Source: Alteromonas sp. ASW11-130 (lineage in GTDB: Bacteria > Pseudomonadota > Gammaproteobacteria > Enterobacterales > Alteromonadaceae). Taken from it: DNA of 64,000 bases. The number at the start of each line of letters is the position of its first letter. The stretch's first letter is position 1. The notes under the pieces are model-generated. The model ran no database searches, was not told where the DNA came from, and was given only the letters and a program-made list of their open reading frames with translations. The stretch covers positions 20,644-84,643 of the forward strand of contig NZ_JAPFRE010000014.1 in the NCBI RefSeq assembly GCF_026183735.1, in the 5' to 3' direction. This document shows positions 52,695-62,402 of the stretch, in pieces. The translations under genes and the position numbers were made by a program.

Positions 52695-53168
52695 ATGAAA
52701 CATGCTACGATAATATCTAAAGCTAGAGCGTACTGCGATAAGCGGGGAGCCCGCTTCACACCACTGCGTGAAAAGGTATACCAGATCTTATTGGATAAAC
52801 ATGGCCCAATGGGCGCATACGATTTACTGGACAACCTTAAACAAACTGAATCGAGTGCAAAACCCGCCACAGTTTACCGCGCATTAGACTTCCTACTTGA
52901 TTTTAGCTTCATTCATCGTTTAGAGTCCACCAATGCTTTTGTTGCTTGTCACCATTTTGGTTGCCAGCATCCTGTTCAGTTTTTGATCTGCGATAGCTGC
53001 GGAGACGTGGCTGAAATCCAGTCTGAAGGGTTACAGGATACGCTGGAAAAACAGGCCAAGAGTCACGGTTTTAAAGTATCTAAACAAACTATTGAAGCAC
53101 ACGGGTTGTGTGCAGAATGCCAACTTGCTGAATCAACCAGCTGTGAGGAACCAGTTCATGAAAGCTGA
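52695..53168 (+). CDS. zur: Zinc uptake regulator Zur (Fur family)
   Basis: 157 residues. N-terminal winged helix (FTPLREKVYQILLDKHGPMG, KPATVYRALDFLLDF) and a C-terminal metal-binding dimerisation domain with CHH, CDSCGD and CAEC cysteines. Represses high-affinity zinc uptake in the zinc-bound state. It ends 11 bases inside cheX. Confidence 0.94.
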   Translation: MKHATIISKARAYCDKRGARFTPLREKVYQILLDKHGPMGAYDLLDNLKQTESSAKPATVYRALDFLLDFSFIHRLESTNAFVACHHFGCQHPVQFLICDSCGDVAEIQSEGLQDTLEKQAKSHGFKVSKQTIEAHGLCAECQLAESTSCEEPVHES

Positions 53169-53622
53169 TTTTGTAAACCCTTTTATTCAAGGCTTGCTGA
53201 ACGTAATGTCGACTATGGCACAAACAACGCTAACGCCGGGCAAGCCGCAGCGTAAGCAAAGTGATGTTGCTAAAGGCGACGTGTCGGGCCTAATCGGGAT
53301 GGTGGGCCCGGATGTGAAAGGTTCAATGTCGATCACTTTTGATGAACAACTTGCACTAACTATTATGGAACGGATGGTGGGTGAAAGGCCTGGCAAAATA
53401 GATGCAGAGGTGGGCGATATGGTGGGTGAAATTACCAACATGATATGCGGCAGTGCGAAACGAGACTTGGGCGAAAGAGGTTACGAGTTTGGTATGGCTA
53501 CCCCTATTGTGGTCTCAGGCAAATCGCACTCTATCAGCCACCAAGTTGATGGCCCTAAAATTATACTGCCTTTTATGTGTGACGAAGGCCACGCGCATCT
53601 GGAAATCTGTTTCGATAAATAG
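53158..53622 (+). CDS. cheX: CheX-type chemotaxis phosphatase
   Basis: 154 residues from ATG 53158, which has GAGGA at eight-base spacing and overlaps zur by 11 bases. The CheX/CheC catalytic pair appears as E91 and N94 in [13 protein letters not shown], with [20 protein letters not shown] before it. Relatives dephosphorylate CheY-P. There are no other chemotaxis genes in the window. Confidence 0.92.
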   Translation: MKADFVNPFIQGLLNVMSTMAQTTLTPGKPQRKQSDVAKGDVSGLIGMVGPDVKGSMSITFDEQLALTIMERMVGERPGKIDAEVGDMVGEITNMICGSAKRDLGERGYEFGMATPIVVSGKSHSISHQVDGPKIILPFMCDEGHAHLEICFDK

Positions 53623-53624
53623 GT

Positions 53625-54050
53625 ATGTGGTACTCTAGCACCCTATCCCTCAGTCCAAAATCTCGTGGGTTTCACCTTGTCACCGATGAAATAACGTCAG
53701 CCTTACCGCAAATTCAAAAAATCGAGATGGGGCTGTTACATCTCTTCTTGCAACATACCAGCGCCAGCCTCTGTATAAATGAAAATGCCGACCCTTCTGT
53801 GAGGCGTGATTTAGAACAGTGGTTTAATCGTAACGTCCGCGAAAATGAACCTTACTATGAACATACGTGTGAAGGAAGTGACGACATGCCCGCGCACATT
53901 AAATCCAGTTTGCTCGGTTGTGAACTGTCTATTCCTGTGAGGGATGGAAAGTTACAGCTGGGTACATGGCAGGGTATTCTCTTAGGCGAACACCGAGACC
54001 ACGGTGGGGCAAGAAAAGTCGTCGCCACATTATATGGTTCAGAGTTCTAA
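53625..54050 (+). CDS. yjbQ: YjbQ (UPF0047; secondary thiamine-phosphate synthase family)
   Basis: 141 residues with [36 protein letters not shown] and [17 protein letters not shown], the diagnostic histidine-rich blocks of the family. E. coli YjbQ has weak thiamine-phosphate synthase activity; its normal role is uncertain. It begins two bases after cheX. Confidence 0.95.
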   Translation: MWYSSTLSLSPKSRGFHLVTDEITSALPQIQKIEMGLLHLFLQHTSASLCINENADPSVRRDLEQWFNRNVRENEPYYEHTCEGSDDMPAHIKSSLLGCELSIPVRDGKLQLGTWQGILLGEHRDHGGARKVVATLYGSEF

Positions 54051-54145
54051 CTGCATTCTTAAGGCGCTCACCGCCTTCCATCCTAGTAAAATGGCATAAC
54101 CTGTGCTTCCTCTGTGTTGTTTACAATACGAAAAAGGATATGGAA

Positions 54146-55354
54146 ATGCACACAAAATTACACTTAACATCCATTTGTCTTGCCTTCCTTTCGGCGGGCG
54201 TGGGTGCACAGGATACCCAACCAGGGCCTGCTTACGATAGCTGGCTAGGATTATACGGGGCAAAGTATAACGGAGATACTAACAAAAGCTCTCCCTTGGG
54301 CGTGTATGATAATGGCCTTGAGCGTGGTATTGAATATGGCTTCAGGATGGACAATAAGTGGGGCGGACGTTTTGAGTACAGTAATTTAAAACTAGATTAC
54401 AGGGTCTCTGCAAACCTTACACAGGACCAGGGCCAGATGTTCGGCGCAGATGCTCTCTATTTCCCGAATAATAGCGATACATTTTTATTTGCAGGTTTAA
54501 GACGCCAGCACCTACAAGATCATTATACCCTTGGTGATGTTGGTATTGGGCGACACTGGCAAATTTCAGAGCGCTTTCGGTTTGTGACAGAAGCCGGCCT
54601 ATTTCACGACTTTTCAAACAATACTAACGATCTACGTTTTAAAGCGGGATTAGCTTTCACATTTGGCTCTGTACCGTCCACACCGAAAATAGCGGATGCT
54701 GACGACGATGGCGTTAACGATAACCTGGACCAGTGTCCGGGAACTCCTCGTGGAGCGCAAGTTGACGCTAAAGGCTGCGAACTAGATTCCGATAATGATG
54801 GGATTACCAATCAGTATGACCAATGCCCAAATACCCCTCCAAACACCCGTGTGGATTCCACCGGCTGTGCTATCAAAGAAGTGGGCGATGCTGATAAAGA
54901 TGGTGTGAAAGATGATCGTGACCAATGTGCCGATACCCCCGCTAATGATAAGGTGGATGCAGATGGCTGTACGGTTTTCACTGAGAAAGAAGTCGCCCAT
55001 ACTATTCGCGTAATGTTTCCTCATAACAGTGCTGAAATTCAAGATCCCGATTCTGAAAAAGTACAGCAATTTGTGAAATTCATTAGGCGTTACGGTAAAA
55101 CCTCGGTACTTATTGAAGGTCATGCTTCAGCGCCAGGGGACGCCGACTATAATATGATGCTTTCTGAAAAGCGCGCAAATGCGTTCAAAAATATGTTGGT
55201 CAGCCGCTACGGCATTGAGGAAAGTCGCTTACAAGCAAAAGGCTTTGGCGAAACCCAGTTGCTGGATACCTCAAACACTGCGGAAGCGCATAAAAAGAAC
55301 CGTCGAATATACATTCGGGTAACTGAGACGGTAAAACGCCCAAAGAAGAAATAA
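54146..55354 (+). CDS. OmpA-family porin-like protein with TSP3 repeats
   Basis: 402 residues from ATG 54146, with AAGGA at seven-base spacing (ATG 54140 is too close to it). Signal peptide to about 22; N-terminal beta-barrel (about 25-175); three thrombospondin type-3 calcium-binding repeats (DADDDGVNDNLDQCPGTP, DSDNDGITNQYDQCPNTP, DADKDGVKDDRDQCADTP); and a C-terminal OmpA domain with EGHASAPGDADYNMMLSEKR. It should anchor the outer membrane to peptidoglycan. Confidence 0.94.
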   Translation: MHTKLHLTSICLAFLSAGVGAQDTQPGPAYDSWLGLYGAKYNGDTNKSSPLGVYDNGLERGIEYGFRMDNKWGGRFEYSNLKLDYRVSANLTQDQGQMFGADALYFPNNSDTFLFAGLRRQHLQDHYTLGDVGIGRHWQISERFRFVTEAGLFHDFSNNTNDLRFKAGLAFTFGSVPSTPKIADADDDGVNDNLDQCPGTPRGAQVDAKGCELDSDNDGITNQYDQCPNTPPNTRVDSTGCAIKEVGDADKDGVKDDRDQCADTPANDKVDADGCTVFTEKEVAHTIRVMFPHNSAEIQDPDSEKVQQFVKFIRRYGKTSVLIEGHASAPGDADYNMMLSEKRANAFKNMLVSRYGIEESRLQAKGFGETQLLDTSNTAEAHKKNRRIYIRVTETVKRPKKK

Positions 55355-55371
55355 GCTAGCAATCTATAAAG

Positions 55372-55401
55372 AAAAGGTCCGAACTTAATTCGGACCTTTT
55401 T
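55372..55401. terminator. Bidirectional terminator between two convergent genes
   Basis: AAAAGGTCCGAA-CTTAA-TTCGGACCTTTTT: twelve-base stem with T-run on plus and an equal A-tract on the other side, giving T-run on minus. It serves both the OmpA/TSP3 gene and the minus-strand lipoprotein gene. Confidence 0.93.
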
Positions 55402-55424
55402 CTTTTTATCAATTAAATATTCGC

Positions 55425-57251
55425 TTACTCATCATCCAGCGTAAGTATATCGCGACAAGCCTGGTCGTCAGCAGGTACATTTTGAATAGCCCGTAATCCA
55501 TAGTCGGTATTTTGTGATTTTTCATCTGAATACCAAACTTCACTATCCTCTTCCAGCACAAAACGATACTTACCATACAGTGAGTTCGCCTCTGGGGGCG
55601 TGCCTACCTCCTCGTCAATTTCAGAGCCTAACACTTCACCCATAATTTTTACTTGCAAAGAATAACCTTCAGCCAGCATCGAAAGACTATTAGGATTATT
55701 GACATCAAGCAATGACCAACTTCCATCTAAACGCTGACCGACAATATCATCCTTAGGATCAGTGCTACGGTAGCTCAGACAGATGACTAAATCCCCGTTT
55801 TCACCGCTACCATCATCCTCAAGAAAGAATAGTTTTATTTCAGCGTTGTCGCCATCATCTACCACGCCCGAAAAGTCGAGCCGTTTATCTGGCCAGAAGG
55901 AGGTAGCAGAGCTAGCCGTTAAGTCTGCAAGTTCAGCGTTTTCTATAACCGTATTTATATCGGCTGTTATAGTGTCATTATCATCCGCTAATGAAAGTAA
56001 ATTCTCGCTAATTGTAAGTAAATCAAGGGTTGCGAATGAAGTGCCGTTATTTTTATTCAGCTCTCGTACACTAAGCTCGTTTAGTAAACTCATGTCATTG
56101 ATAAGGTACGTTGCGACTTTACTGACTGATGTTAAACGGGCGTCTCCCTGACTCTGTTTTTTCACCGCAGCGTAAAATATTTCGGCCCCTTTAGCCGCAG
56201 CAACCAAGTCGTGTATGTTAGAAGCTGCGTTGAAAAAAGCTTTATTTACTGCGATAGTAGCAGCTCCGCTGGTTTCCATTTCAGAAGCCAGGGTCTCGCT
56301 TTTTATTTTCGTTATAGCACCAGATGACTCCGATATACCCGCAGCAGTTATCTGAGACACAAAATTATTTACCGCGTCATTGGTGATGGGGTTAATACCC
56401 TCGCCCAAATCTACACCTGGATTAGCTTCAGCCCATGCTACCACTGACTTCCATACCGCATCAGCACTGCTTTCCGGTAACCCATCTTCACCCAGCCCGA
56501 GTGGTTCACCCGCCATATTCAAATACGTAGATACTGTATCTACAAGTTTTTGCAGCTTCACAGCAGTGGCAAATAAACCCGCTGAATAGCTGCCAGCTGC
56601 ATCGAGTTTGGCGATATAGTCCTGCTGCATAAGGACAGAATCCTCAACCCCTCCTGGAACAGCAACGCCCATTGCGGTTAACACAGTGGTCAATTCGGTA
56701 TCAGCAGATAAATAACTTTTTATCGTTGTCAGCGGTGTTACCAGTGTCGCGAAATCATCAGCCTGCACTTGCCAAGTACCATCGTCATTAGCTGGTTTTG
56801 CACCTAACGCTTTGAGATCTTCCAGTCGGCTTACTGCATCTTCAGTAGAAATATTCAGCGTTAACGTACCGTCGAATTGTTCGCCTGTATTTAAATCGAC
56901 GCCACTGGTTAATTTTACGCGGGACGTATCCAGATCCGCTCCCGTTTCCAGACAGAACTTTCTCAAGGAAGCAGATTCCTGCGCACAGTAATCTACCCCC
57001 GTGTTCGGGTTATAACTGTAAAAACCTTGCGCGTCCGTATACGCGAAAGGCTCAAAGCTATCTATTCTGTCATTAGCTTTAACGTCTACCCACACTATTG
57101 CGTTAGCGATGTAACCATCAACCCCTCTTCCTGCAAATTGAATCGGCTCTTCTGCAATAGCGATGTCTTGCTCTTCGGTTCCACCGCAACCCGCTAAGGC
57201 GCTTACAACTGCAACGGCTACTATGGAGAATTGTCTTTTAAAATATTTCAT
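55425..57251 (-). CDS. Large lipoprotein, hypothetical
   Basis: 608 residues. Lipoprotein signal ends ALAGC (acylated cysteine about 22) followed by GGTEEQD. A short beta-domain (about 40-100; GRGVDGYIANAIVWVDVKANDRIDS, carboxypeptidase-regulatory-like) leads to a long Ala/Ser/Asp-rich helical part and a C-terminal globular region with a YRFVLEED block and two cysteines. The next gene on minus is 15 bases upstream, so both belong to one operon. The function is unknown. Confidence 0.8.
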   Translation of the reverse strand: MKYFKRQFSIVAVAVVSALAGCGGTEEQDIAIAEEPIQFAGRGVDGYIANAIVWVDVKANDRIDSFEPFAYTDAQGFYSYNPNTGVDYCAQESASLRKFCLETGADLDTSRVKLTSGVDLNTGEQFDGTLTLNISTEDAVSRLEDLKALGAKPANDDGTWQVQADDFATLVTPLTTIKSYLSADTELTTVLTAMGVAVPGGVEDSVLMQQDYIAKLDAAGSYSAGLFATAVKLQKLVDTVSTYLNMAGEPLGLGEDGLPESSADAVWKSVVAWAEANPGVDLGEGINPITNDAVNNFVSQITAAGISESSGAITKIKSETLASEMETSGAATIAVNKAFFNAASNIHDLVAAAKGAEIFYAAVKKQSQGDARLTSVSKVATYLINDMSLLNELSVRELNKNNGTSFATLDLLTISENLLSLADDNDTITADINTVIENAELADLTASSATSFWPDKRLDFSGVVDDGDNAEIKLFFLEDDGSGENGDLVICLSYRSTDPKDDIVGQRLDGSWSLLDVNNPNSLSMLAEGYSLQVKIMGEVLGSEIDEEVGTPPEANSLYGKYRFVLEEDSEVWYSDEKSQNTDYGLRAIQNVPADDQACRDILTLDDE

Positions 57252-57266
57252 AGGTATACTCCACTA

Positions 57267-58589
57267 TTAAAAACGGGTTTGGAAACCGATATTTATAAAT
57301 GCTGAACGGGGACCGGAACTATCATCAATTGCAGTATTTTCGTCTGACCAGCGCACATCCATATACAGGTTGTTTAGCACGGTAATTCCGACATTATAGT
57401 AACCGAGCTCACTACCAGCACTATTATAGCTATAGCCTGCTCTTAGTTGAGGTAGCACCCAGTTGTCAAAATTATACGTCATAGCGATTGTCGACCATTG
57501 GTACAAATCGCCCACAGGATCATTTTTATCATTCAGGTCAACTGAAGCATGTAGCCCAAACTGCTTATCGCCACCAAATAGCACCGAACCTTCTAACGTG
57601 ACCTGGCTATTTGCGACATGGGTCTCTTGACCATTGATACGCCCAGCGGTAATAAATTGCTGTGCGGCATAACAATTGTCTATCCCCACCCCAGTTTCAT
57701 TGGCACAATTACTGATTAAGTCGCCATACTCAAACTCTGGTTCATTAATGTCGGTTACTGTGATGCCGAAAGAATAGTTGTCAGCTACCCAAAGTAGCCC
57801 TAAATCTAAGGCCAATGCCGATGTTCGGTCTGCCCCTTTATCGTATTCGTCTTCGATCACGTCGGCTAAATCATCGCTGCTGTCCAGTGCACTAAACGAC
57901 AATACGCTTTTTGACAATTCCATGGTCACCAATTTTGCCCTTAAGCCACCAATTAATTGCCCATAGTCACGCTCCCAGAACGCCTTAGCGTATCCCAGTG
58001 ATGCATTTAGCTGGACTGCACTTTTAACATACATAGAGGCATTGGTGTTCAGTTCATAACCGCCATCTAGAACGATAATTTCGATATCGTCAGCAAGTAC
58101 ATTGCCTTTTAGTTGGCCGTGCGACGACACTTCAAATGTAAATGTTCCTAATGTTGGATGGTTATATACCACGGGCAATAACGGTATCGTAAAGGCTGTT
58201 GAAGCTTTTACGTAACCATCTTTTTCCGCATTGACCAAAAACGGCTCAAAACGATCGACTGCATCAAGTGCGTCATCAGCACTTAAGTTCTCCGAATCGA
58301 GAATATCAATAAGTTCATCTAGTTCATCAACCAGATCATCGACTTGGCCGACTTCATAACCTATTCCAAACGGACCAATAGCACCTATGCGCCAATTTTC
58401 GTCTTTGGTTTTATCAAAAACGAGTGGCGACGCGGCGGGGTTATTCATAACGGACGTCAAATCGTACTTGCTGCTTATTTTACCTTGCGTGAGCGACGGT
58501 CCGATAGGATGGTAAATGGGCTGGTCAGCCAACGTATAAGTGGAAAATAAGGTAGCGATTACTAAAGTTAATTTAGTTGGGGTGCGCAT
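57267..58589 (-). CDS. TraF-like (TraF_2) outer-membrane beta-barrel protein
   Basis: 440 residues from ATG 58589. Signal peptide ends TLA, then IYHPIGPSLTQGKISSKYDL and NNPAASPLV, the start typical of the family annotated as conjugal transfer protein TraF (PF13729). The rest is strand-rich and ends GFQTRF. Despite the name there are no other conjugation genes here, so it is likely a chromosomal outer-membrane protein working with the lipoprotein downstream. Confidence 0.85.
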   Translation of the reverse strand: MRTPTKLTLVIATLFSTYTLADQPIYHPIGPSLTQGKISSKYDLTSVMNNPAASPLVFDKTKDENWRIGAIGPFGIGYEVGQVDDLVDELDELIDILDSENLSADDALDAVDRFEPFLVNAEKDGYVKASTAFTIPLLPVVYNHPTLGTFTFEVSSHGQLKGNVLADDIEIIVLDGGYELNTNASMYVKSAVQLNASLGYAKAFWERDYGQLIGGLRAKLVTMELSKSVLSFSALDSSDDLADVIEDEYDKGADRTSALALDLGLLWVADNYSFGITVTDINEPEFEYGDLISNCANETGVGIDNCYAAQQFITAGRINGQETHVANSQVTLEGSVLFGGDKQFGLHASVDLNDKNDPVGDLYQWSTIAMTYNFDNWVLPQLRAGYSYNSAGSELGYYNVGITVLNNLYMDVRWSDENTAIDDSSGPRSAFINIGFQTRF

Positions 58590-58771
58590 AGCGGAATACC
58601 CATATTGAAAGTGAATAATTCTGTCCAAACCTTAATACAACTCAAACGCACTGATCATCTAACTATGCGCTTAAGGTCGGGATCAACTTCCTTTCCCATC
58701 GTCGATCATAAGATCGACTACTTGAATATTTTGTATCGACTAATGCCGGGATTCCTGAAACTTAAATTAAA

Positions 58772-60163
58772 TTAATAATCATCGGTATAGGTAGGGCCTG
58801 CATAATTATCGAAGCGGGAAAACTGCCCTTGGAAGGTCAATCGCGAGGTACCAATGGGTCCGTTACGCTGTTTACCGATGATAATTTCCGCTACCCCTTT
58901 CTCTTCACTATTTTCGTGATATACCTCATCACGATAGATGAACATGATTAAATCCGCATCTTGCTCGATTGACCCTGATTCTCTTAAGTCGGAATTAACG
59001 GGCCGTTTATCAGCGCGTTGTTCCAAACTTCGGTTTAACTGTGATAGAGCAACCACAGGGACTTCTAGTTCTTTAGCTAAGGCTTTAAGTGAGCGGGATA
59101 TTTCAGCAATTTCAAGCGTTCGATTGTCACTTAACGAAGGCACTCGCATAAGCTGCAAATAATCCACCATTATCAAACTGATACCGCCACGTTCTCTGGC
59201 AAGTTTTCTGGCGCGGCTGCGTACATCCATAGGCGTCAGGCCAGACGAGTCATCGACAAATAAGTTATCTTTGTCTTTTAGCATGGCCATCGTGTTAGAG
59301 ATACGCGCCCAGTCTTCATCATCCAGTTGCGCAGTACGAATTTTGGTTTGATCCACTCTGCTTAATGATGCAAGCATACGCATCATAATCTGTTCAGAGG
59401 GCATCTCAAGGCTGAAAACCAACACGGGTTTTTCTTCTGCCATCATCGCATTTTCACACAGGTTCATGGCAAAGGTGGTTTTACCCATAGAGGGACGAGC
59501 AGCAACGATGATTAAATCGGAAGGTTGTAAGCCACTGGTCTTCTTATCTAAGTCAGTAAACCCTGTGGTAACCCCGGTAACTTCTTTGTTAGTTTTGATT
59601 AATGCTTCGAGTCGATCGATTGTTTTACCTAAAACCGACTCAACATTTCTCGGACCTTCGTTTTCACCTGTTCGCTTTTCGGCAATTTCGAATACCTTGC
59701 TTTCTGCAAAGTCGAGAATATCTGCACTCTCGCGCCCTTCCGGATTGTAACCTATCTCTGCAATTTCATGAGCCACACCAATCAATTCGCGAGTCACAGC
59801 GCGTTCAGAAATAATTCGGGCATAGGCGGTAACGTTGGCAGAGCTAGGTGTGTTCTTTGCGAGCTCCCCCAAATAAGCAAACCCTCCAGCATCATCCAAT
59901 TGGTCATGGTTTTCTAACTCTTCAGAAACCGTGATTAAGTCTACCGGCATATTTTGCGACAATAAGCGCAAAATGGCTTTGAAGATAATTTGGTGTGAAC
60001 GATTATAGAAGTCATTTTCAGTCACCAGCTCTGCTACTTTATCCCAGCTTTCAGGATCGATTAGCATACTTCCCAGCACCGACTGCTCCGCCTCAATACT
60101 GTGAGGTGGAACTTTTAATTTTTCAATATTTTTGTCAGTGCCTGACGTGGGTACAACTTTCAC
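58772..60163 (-). CDS. dnaB: Replicative DNA helicase DnaB
   Basis: 463 residues. N-terminal primase-interaction domain (PPHSIEAEQSVLGSML), then the RecA-like hexameric helicase with Walker A ARPSMGKTT (about 215), LMVDYLQLM and SQLNRSLEQRADKRP, and RESGSIEQDADLIMF. No intein. The start is GTG at 60163. It unwinds the fork at replication. Confidence 0.98.
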   Translation of the reverse strand: MKVVPTSGTDKNIEKLKVPPHSIEAEQSVLGSMLIDPESWDKVAELVTENDFYNRSHQIIFKAILRLLSQNMPVDLITVSEELENHDQLDDAGGFAYLGELAKNTPSSANVTAYARIISERAVTRELIGVAHEIAEIGYNPEGRESADILDFAESKVFEIAEKRTGENEGPRNVESVLGKTIDRLEALIKTNKEVTGVTTGFTDLDKKTSGLQPSDLIIVAARPSMGKTTFAMNLCENAMMAEEKPVLVFSLEMPSEQIMMRMLASLSRVDQTKIRTAQLDDEDWARISNTMAMLKDKDNLFVDDSSGLTPMDVRSRARKLARERGGISLIMVDYLQLMRVPSLSDNRTLEIAEISRSLKALAKELEVPVVALSQLNRSLEQRADKRPVNSDLRESGSIEQDADLIMFIYRDEVYHENSEEKGVAEIIIGKQRNGPIGTSRLTFQGQFSRFDNYAGPTYTDDY

Positions 60164-60416
60164 AATGAATACTTTAACGCAATAAAATGATGATGGACAT
60201 TATGACTTACTTACCTATGTTATACCATTGGCCGACGCCAATTAGTATGTGTATGAATACGATGCGTTTCAATTAAAAAGCTTTTAGAATTATCTCGTAC
60301 TGCTACTCACTAATGTATCAACACCACATCGCTGTAGAATTTTCAATAAAAACCAGCTTTGCGCCTAAGAATGCGAGGCAGCGTTTACTTACGTTAGCGT
60401 TACCGCACTAGGCAAC

Positions 60417-62387
60417 TTAGTCAGCAACATTTAAATTCGCCAACAATTTTTTCAATTTCGCGAAGTTGACTGGCTTAGTAATATGCTCATCAAAGCCTGC
60501 ATCTCTCGCTAACTGTTTATCTTTATTCTGCCCCCAGCCCGTTATTGCAACTAAATAAAGGTTTTTCCCATCGAAATGGCTGCGCACCGATTTTGCTACT
60601 TCATAACCTGTAATATCCGGCAAGCCAATGTCTGATAAAATAACATGAGGCGTAAACTCTTTTGCTAGCTCTATCCCCGTGCCCCCATCAAAAGCACACC
60701 GTACAAGATGGCCATTATACTCGAGTAATTGAGCTAAGCTTCTAACTGTGTCTTTGCTATCATCGATCACCAAAACTCGAAGCTGAGAAGCCTTGTTTGG
60801 ACGGATTGAGGATCCACTATTTTCGATCTTAGCAGGCGGGGGTAAGGAGGTTAAAGCGGGCAGCCTGACAATAAATTCACTTCCCTTATTGCGCCCCTCA
60901 CTACGCACCTCAATTTTTCCACCGTGTAAATCGACCAGCTGATAAACAAGGGCTAGCCCGATGCCTAACCCCCCTTGGGAGCGTTCCAACGCCGGAGTAA
61001 GCTGGGAAAACATAGTAAATATATTGGTAAGGTCGCCAGCGGGAATGCCAATACCTGTATCTTTTATTGAGATTATCACTGTGTCACTATGGTGGCTTAC
61101 CGTTATATTAATTTTGCCACCCGCCGGGGTATATTTCGCTGCGTTAGTGAGCAAATTAGAGAAAATCTGAACGATCCGGGTGCCATCTGCGTCTATGTAA
61201 ATCGAAGAAGAAGGTTTATCAATTGTAAGCTCATGACGATTTGATCTTATCAATGGATTTGCTTCTTCAATCGCATCCTCAAGCGCGGGAAATATATCCA
61301 TGGTTTTACGGCGTAATTTGACGCGGTTATTAGAGACTCGAGATATCTCCATTAAATCTTCGATTAAACGACTGATGTGTGACACATGACGTTCAATAAT
61401 TTCCCGGGACCAATTCACTAACTCGTTATCGGTCGACTTTAAACGCATAATTTCCAGTACATTTCGGATAGGAGCGAGGGGATTACGTAATTCGTGACTT
61501 AACGTGGCAAGGAATTCAGTCTTACGCCGGTCGCTTAATGATAGCTTTTTGTTTAGTTCGGATAATTTTTTAACGGTGGCCTTGCGTTCGGACACGTCCA
61601 TAAAAATGCCATATACGGCTTCGGGCTTTCCTACTTCTGAATATGATACATGCCCTCTGATCTCCATCTCAACCCAGGCGTCCAGGTTATTTTTAAGCCG
61701 GAACTCGACGGTGTAATTAGACTTATTCTCGATTGCCTGTGTCAGCTCCTCAGCAAAATGTTTTCTATCTTCTGGATGGAGTAGGGAGCAAAATTCTTCC
61801 CGATCCAACCAACGGGTTTGTTGATCAAAGCCTAGTAAAGATTGAAGCTCTTTGTTCCACTCCACCTTCCCGGATTTTACATCTAATGACCATACGGCCA
61901 TTTTGGCGCTTTGCATGGCTAAATTCAAAATAGCCTGATTACGGCTAAGTTCTTCTTGCGTCTCACGTAATGAAGATAGCGAGGCTTCTACTTTTTTTCT
62001 CGCACTCACTAATTCTTGTTCGAATTTTTTCCTATCATTAACCACGTAAAAAGCGAGTTGGTCGAAAATCTGCCCTTCATGCTTATTGCGTGACGCGTTC
62101 ACTAGCATCGGCAAAACCTGATCGTCTCGCGTTTTTAAGTCAAGTTGAACTTCTGAAACCGATCCCTGCATCTGTAAAAGAGGCGACCAGTGCGTGTGAT
62201 GGAAAAATCTTCCGCCAATAGTAAACAGCTCTTGTATTTTTTTTCGATTAACAAGCTCGTCAGAGTGATAACCTAACCATTTTGTAAAGGTCGCGTTTAC
62301 CCGACGGATAGTGCCGTCACCCTCAGTAATTACAAGCCCACAGGCGGCATTATCAAAGCAAAAGGATAGATCGGGCAAACTGCTCAT
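60417..62387 (-). CDS. Hybrid histidine kinase (PAS-PAS-HisKA-HATPase-REC)
   Basis: 656 residues without membrane segments, so cytosolic. PAS 1 about 8-115, with TIGGRFFHHTHWSPLLQMQG at 56-75, a motif seen in PAS domains paired with RsbQ-type hydrolases; helical linker to 150; PAS 2 about 155-270; HisKA with phospho-acceptor H298 (LSHELRNPL); HATPase with N-box near 411-419 and GLGIGLAL; REC about 535-652 with phospho-acceptor D586 (LSDIGLPD) and K638. An Hpt protein or separate regulator must complete the relay; none is adjacent. The hydrolase gene is 15 bp upstream. Confidence 0.94.
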   Translation of the reverse strand: MSSLPDLSFCFDNAACGLVITEGDGTIRRVNATFTKWLGYHSDELVNRKKIQELFTIGGRFFHHTHWSPLLQMQGSVSEVQLDLKTRDDQVLPMLVNASRNKHEGQIFDQLAFYVVNDRKKFEQELVSARKKVEASLSSLRETQEELSRNQAILNLAMQSAKMAVWSLDVKSGKVEWNKELQSLLGFDQQTRWLDREEFCSLLHPEDRKHFAEELTQAIENKSNYTVEFRLKNNLDAWVEMEIRGHVSYSEVGKPEAVYGIFMDVSERKATVKKLSELNKKLSLSDRRKTEFLATLSHELRNPLAPIRNVLEIMRLKSTDNELVNWSREIIERHVSHISRLIEDLMEISRVSNNRVKLRRKTMDIFPALEDAIEEANPLIRSNRHELTIDKPSSSIYIDADGTRIVQIFSNLLTNAAKYTPAGGKINITVSHHSDTVIISIKDTGIGIPAGDLTNIFTMFSQLTPALERSQGGLGIGLALVYQLVDLHGGKIEVRSEGRNKGSEFIVRLPALTSLPPPAKIENSGSSIRPNKASQLRVLVIDDSKDTVRSLAQLLEYNGHLVRCAFDGGTGIELAKEFTPHVILSDIGLPDITGYEVAKSVRSHFDGKNLYLVAITGWGQNKDKQLARDAGFDEHITKPVNFAKLKKLLANLNVAD

Positions 62388-62402
62388 TTTATTTTATGAC
62401 TT

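Noticed and set aside
55783..56151. 122-codon plus-strand open frame
   Set aside because: Antisense to the large lipoprotein gene; serine-rich composition mirrors the opposite frame.
57267..58589. Conjugative element suggested by TraF similarity
   Set aside because: No other transfer, relaxase or integration gene in the neighbourhood.
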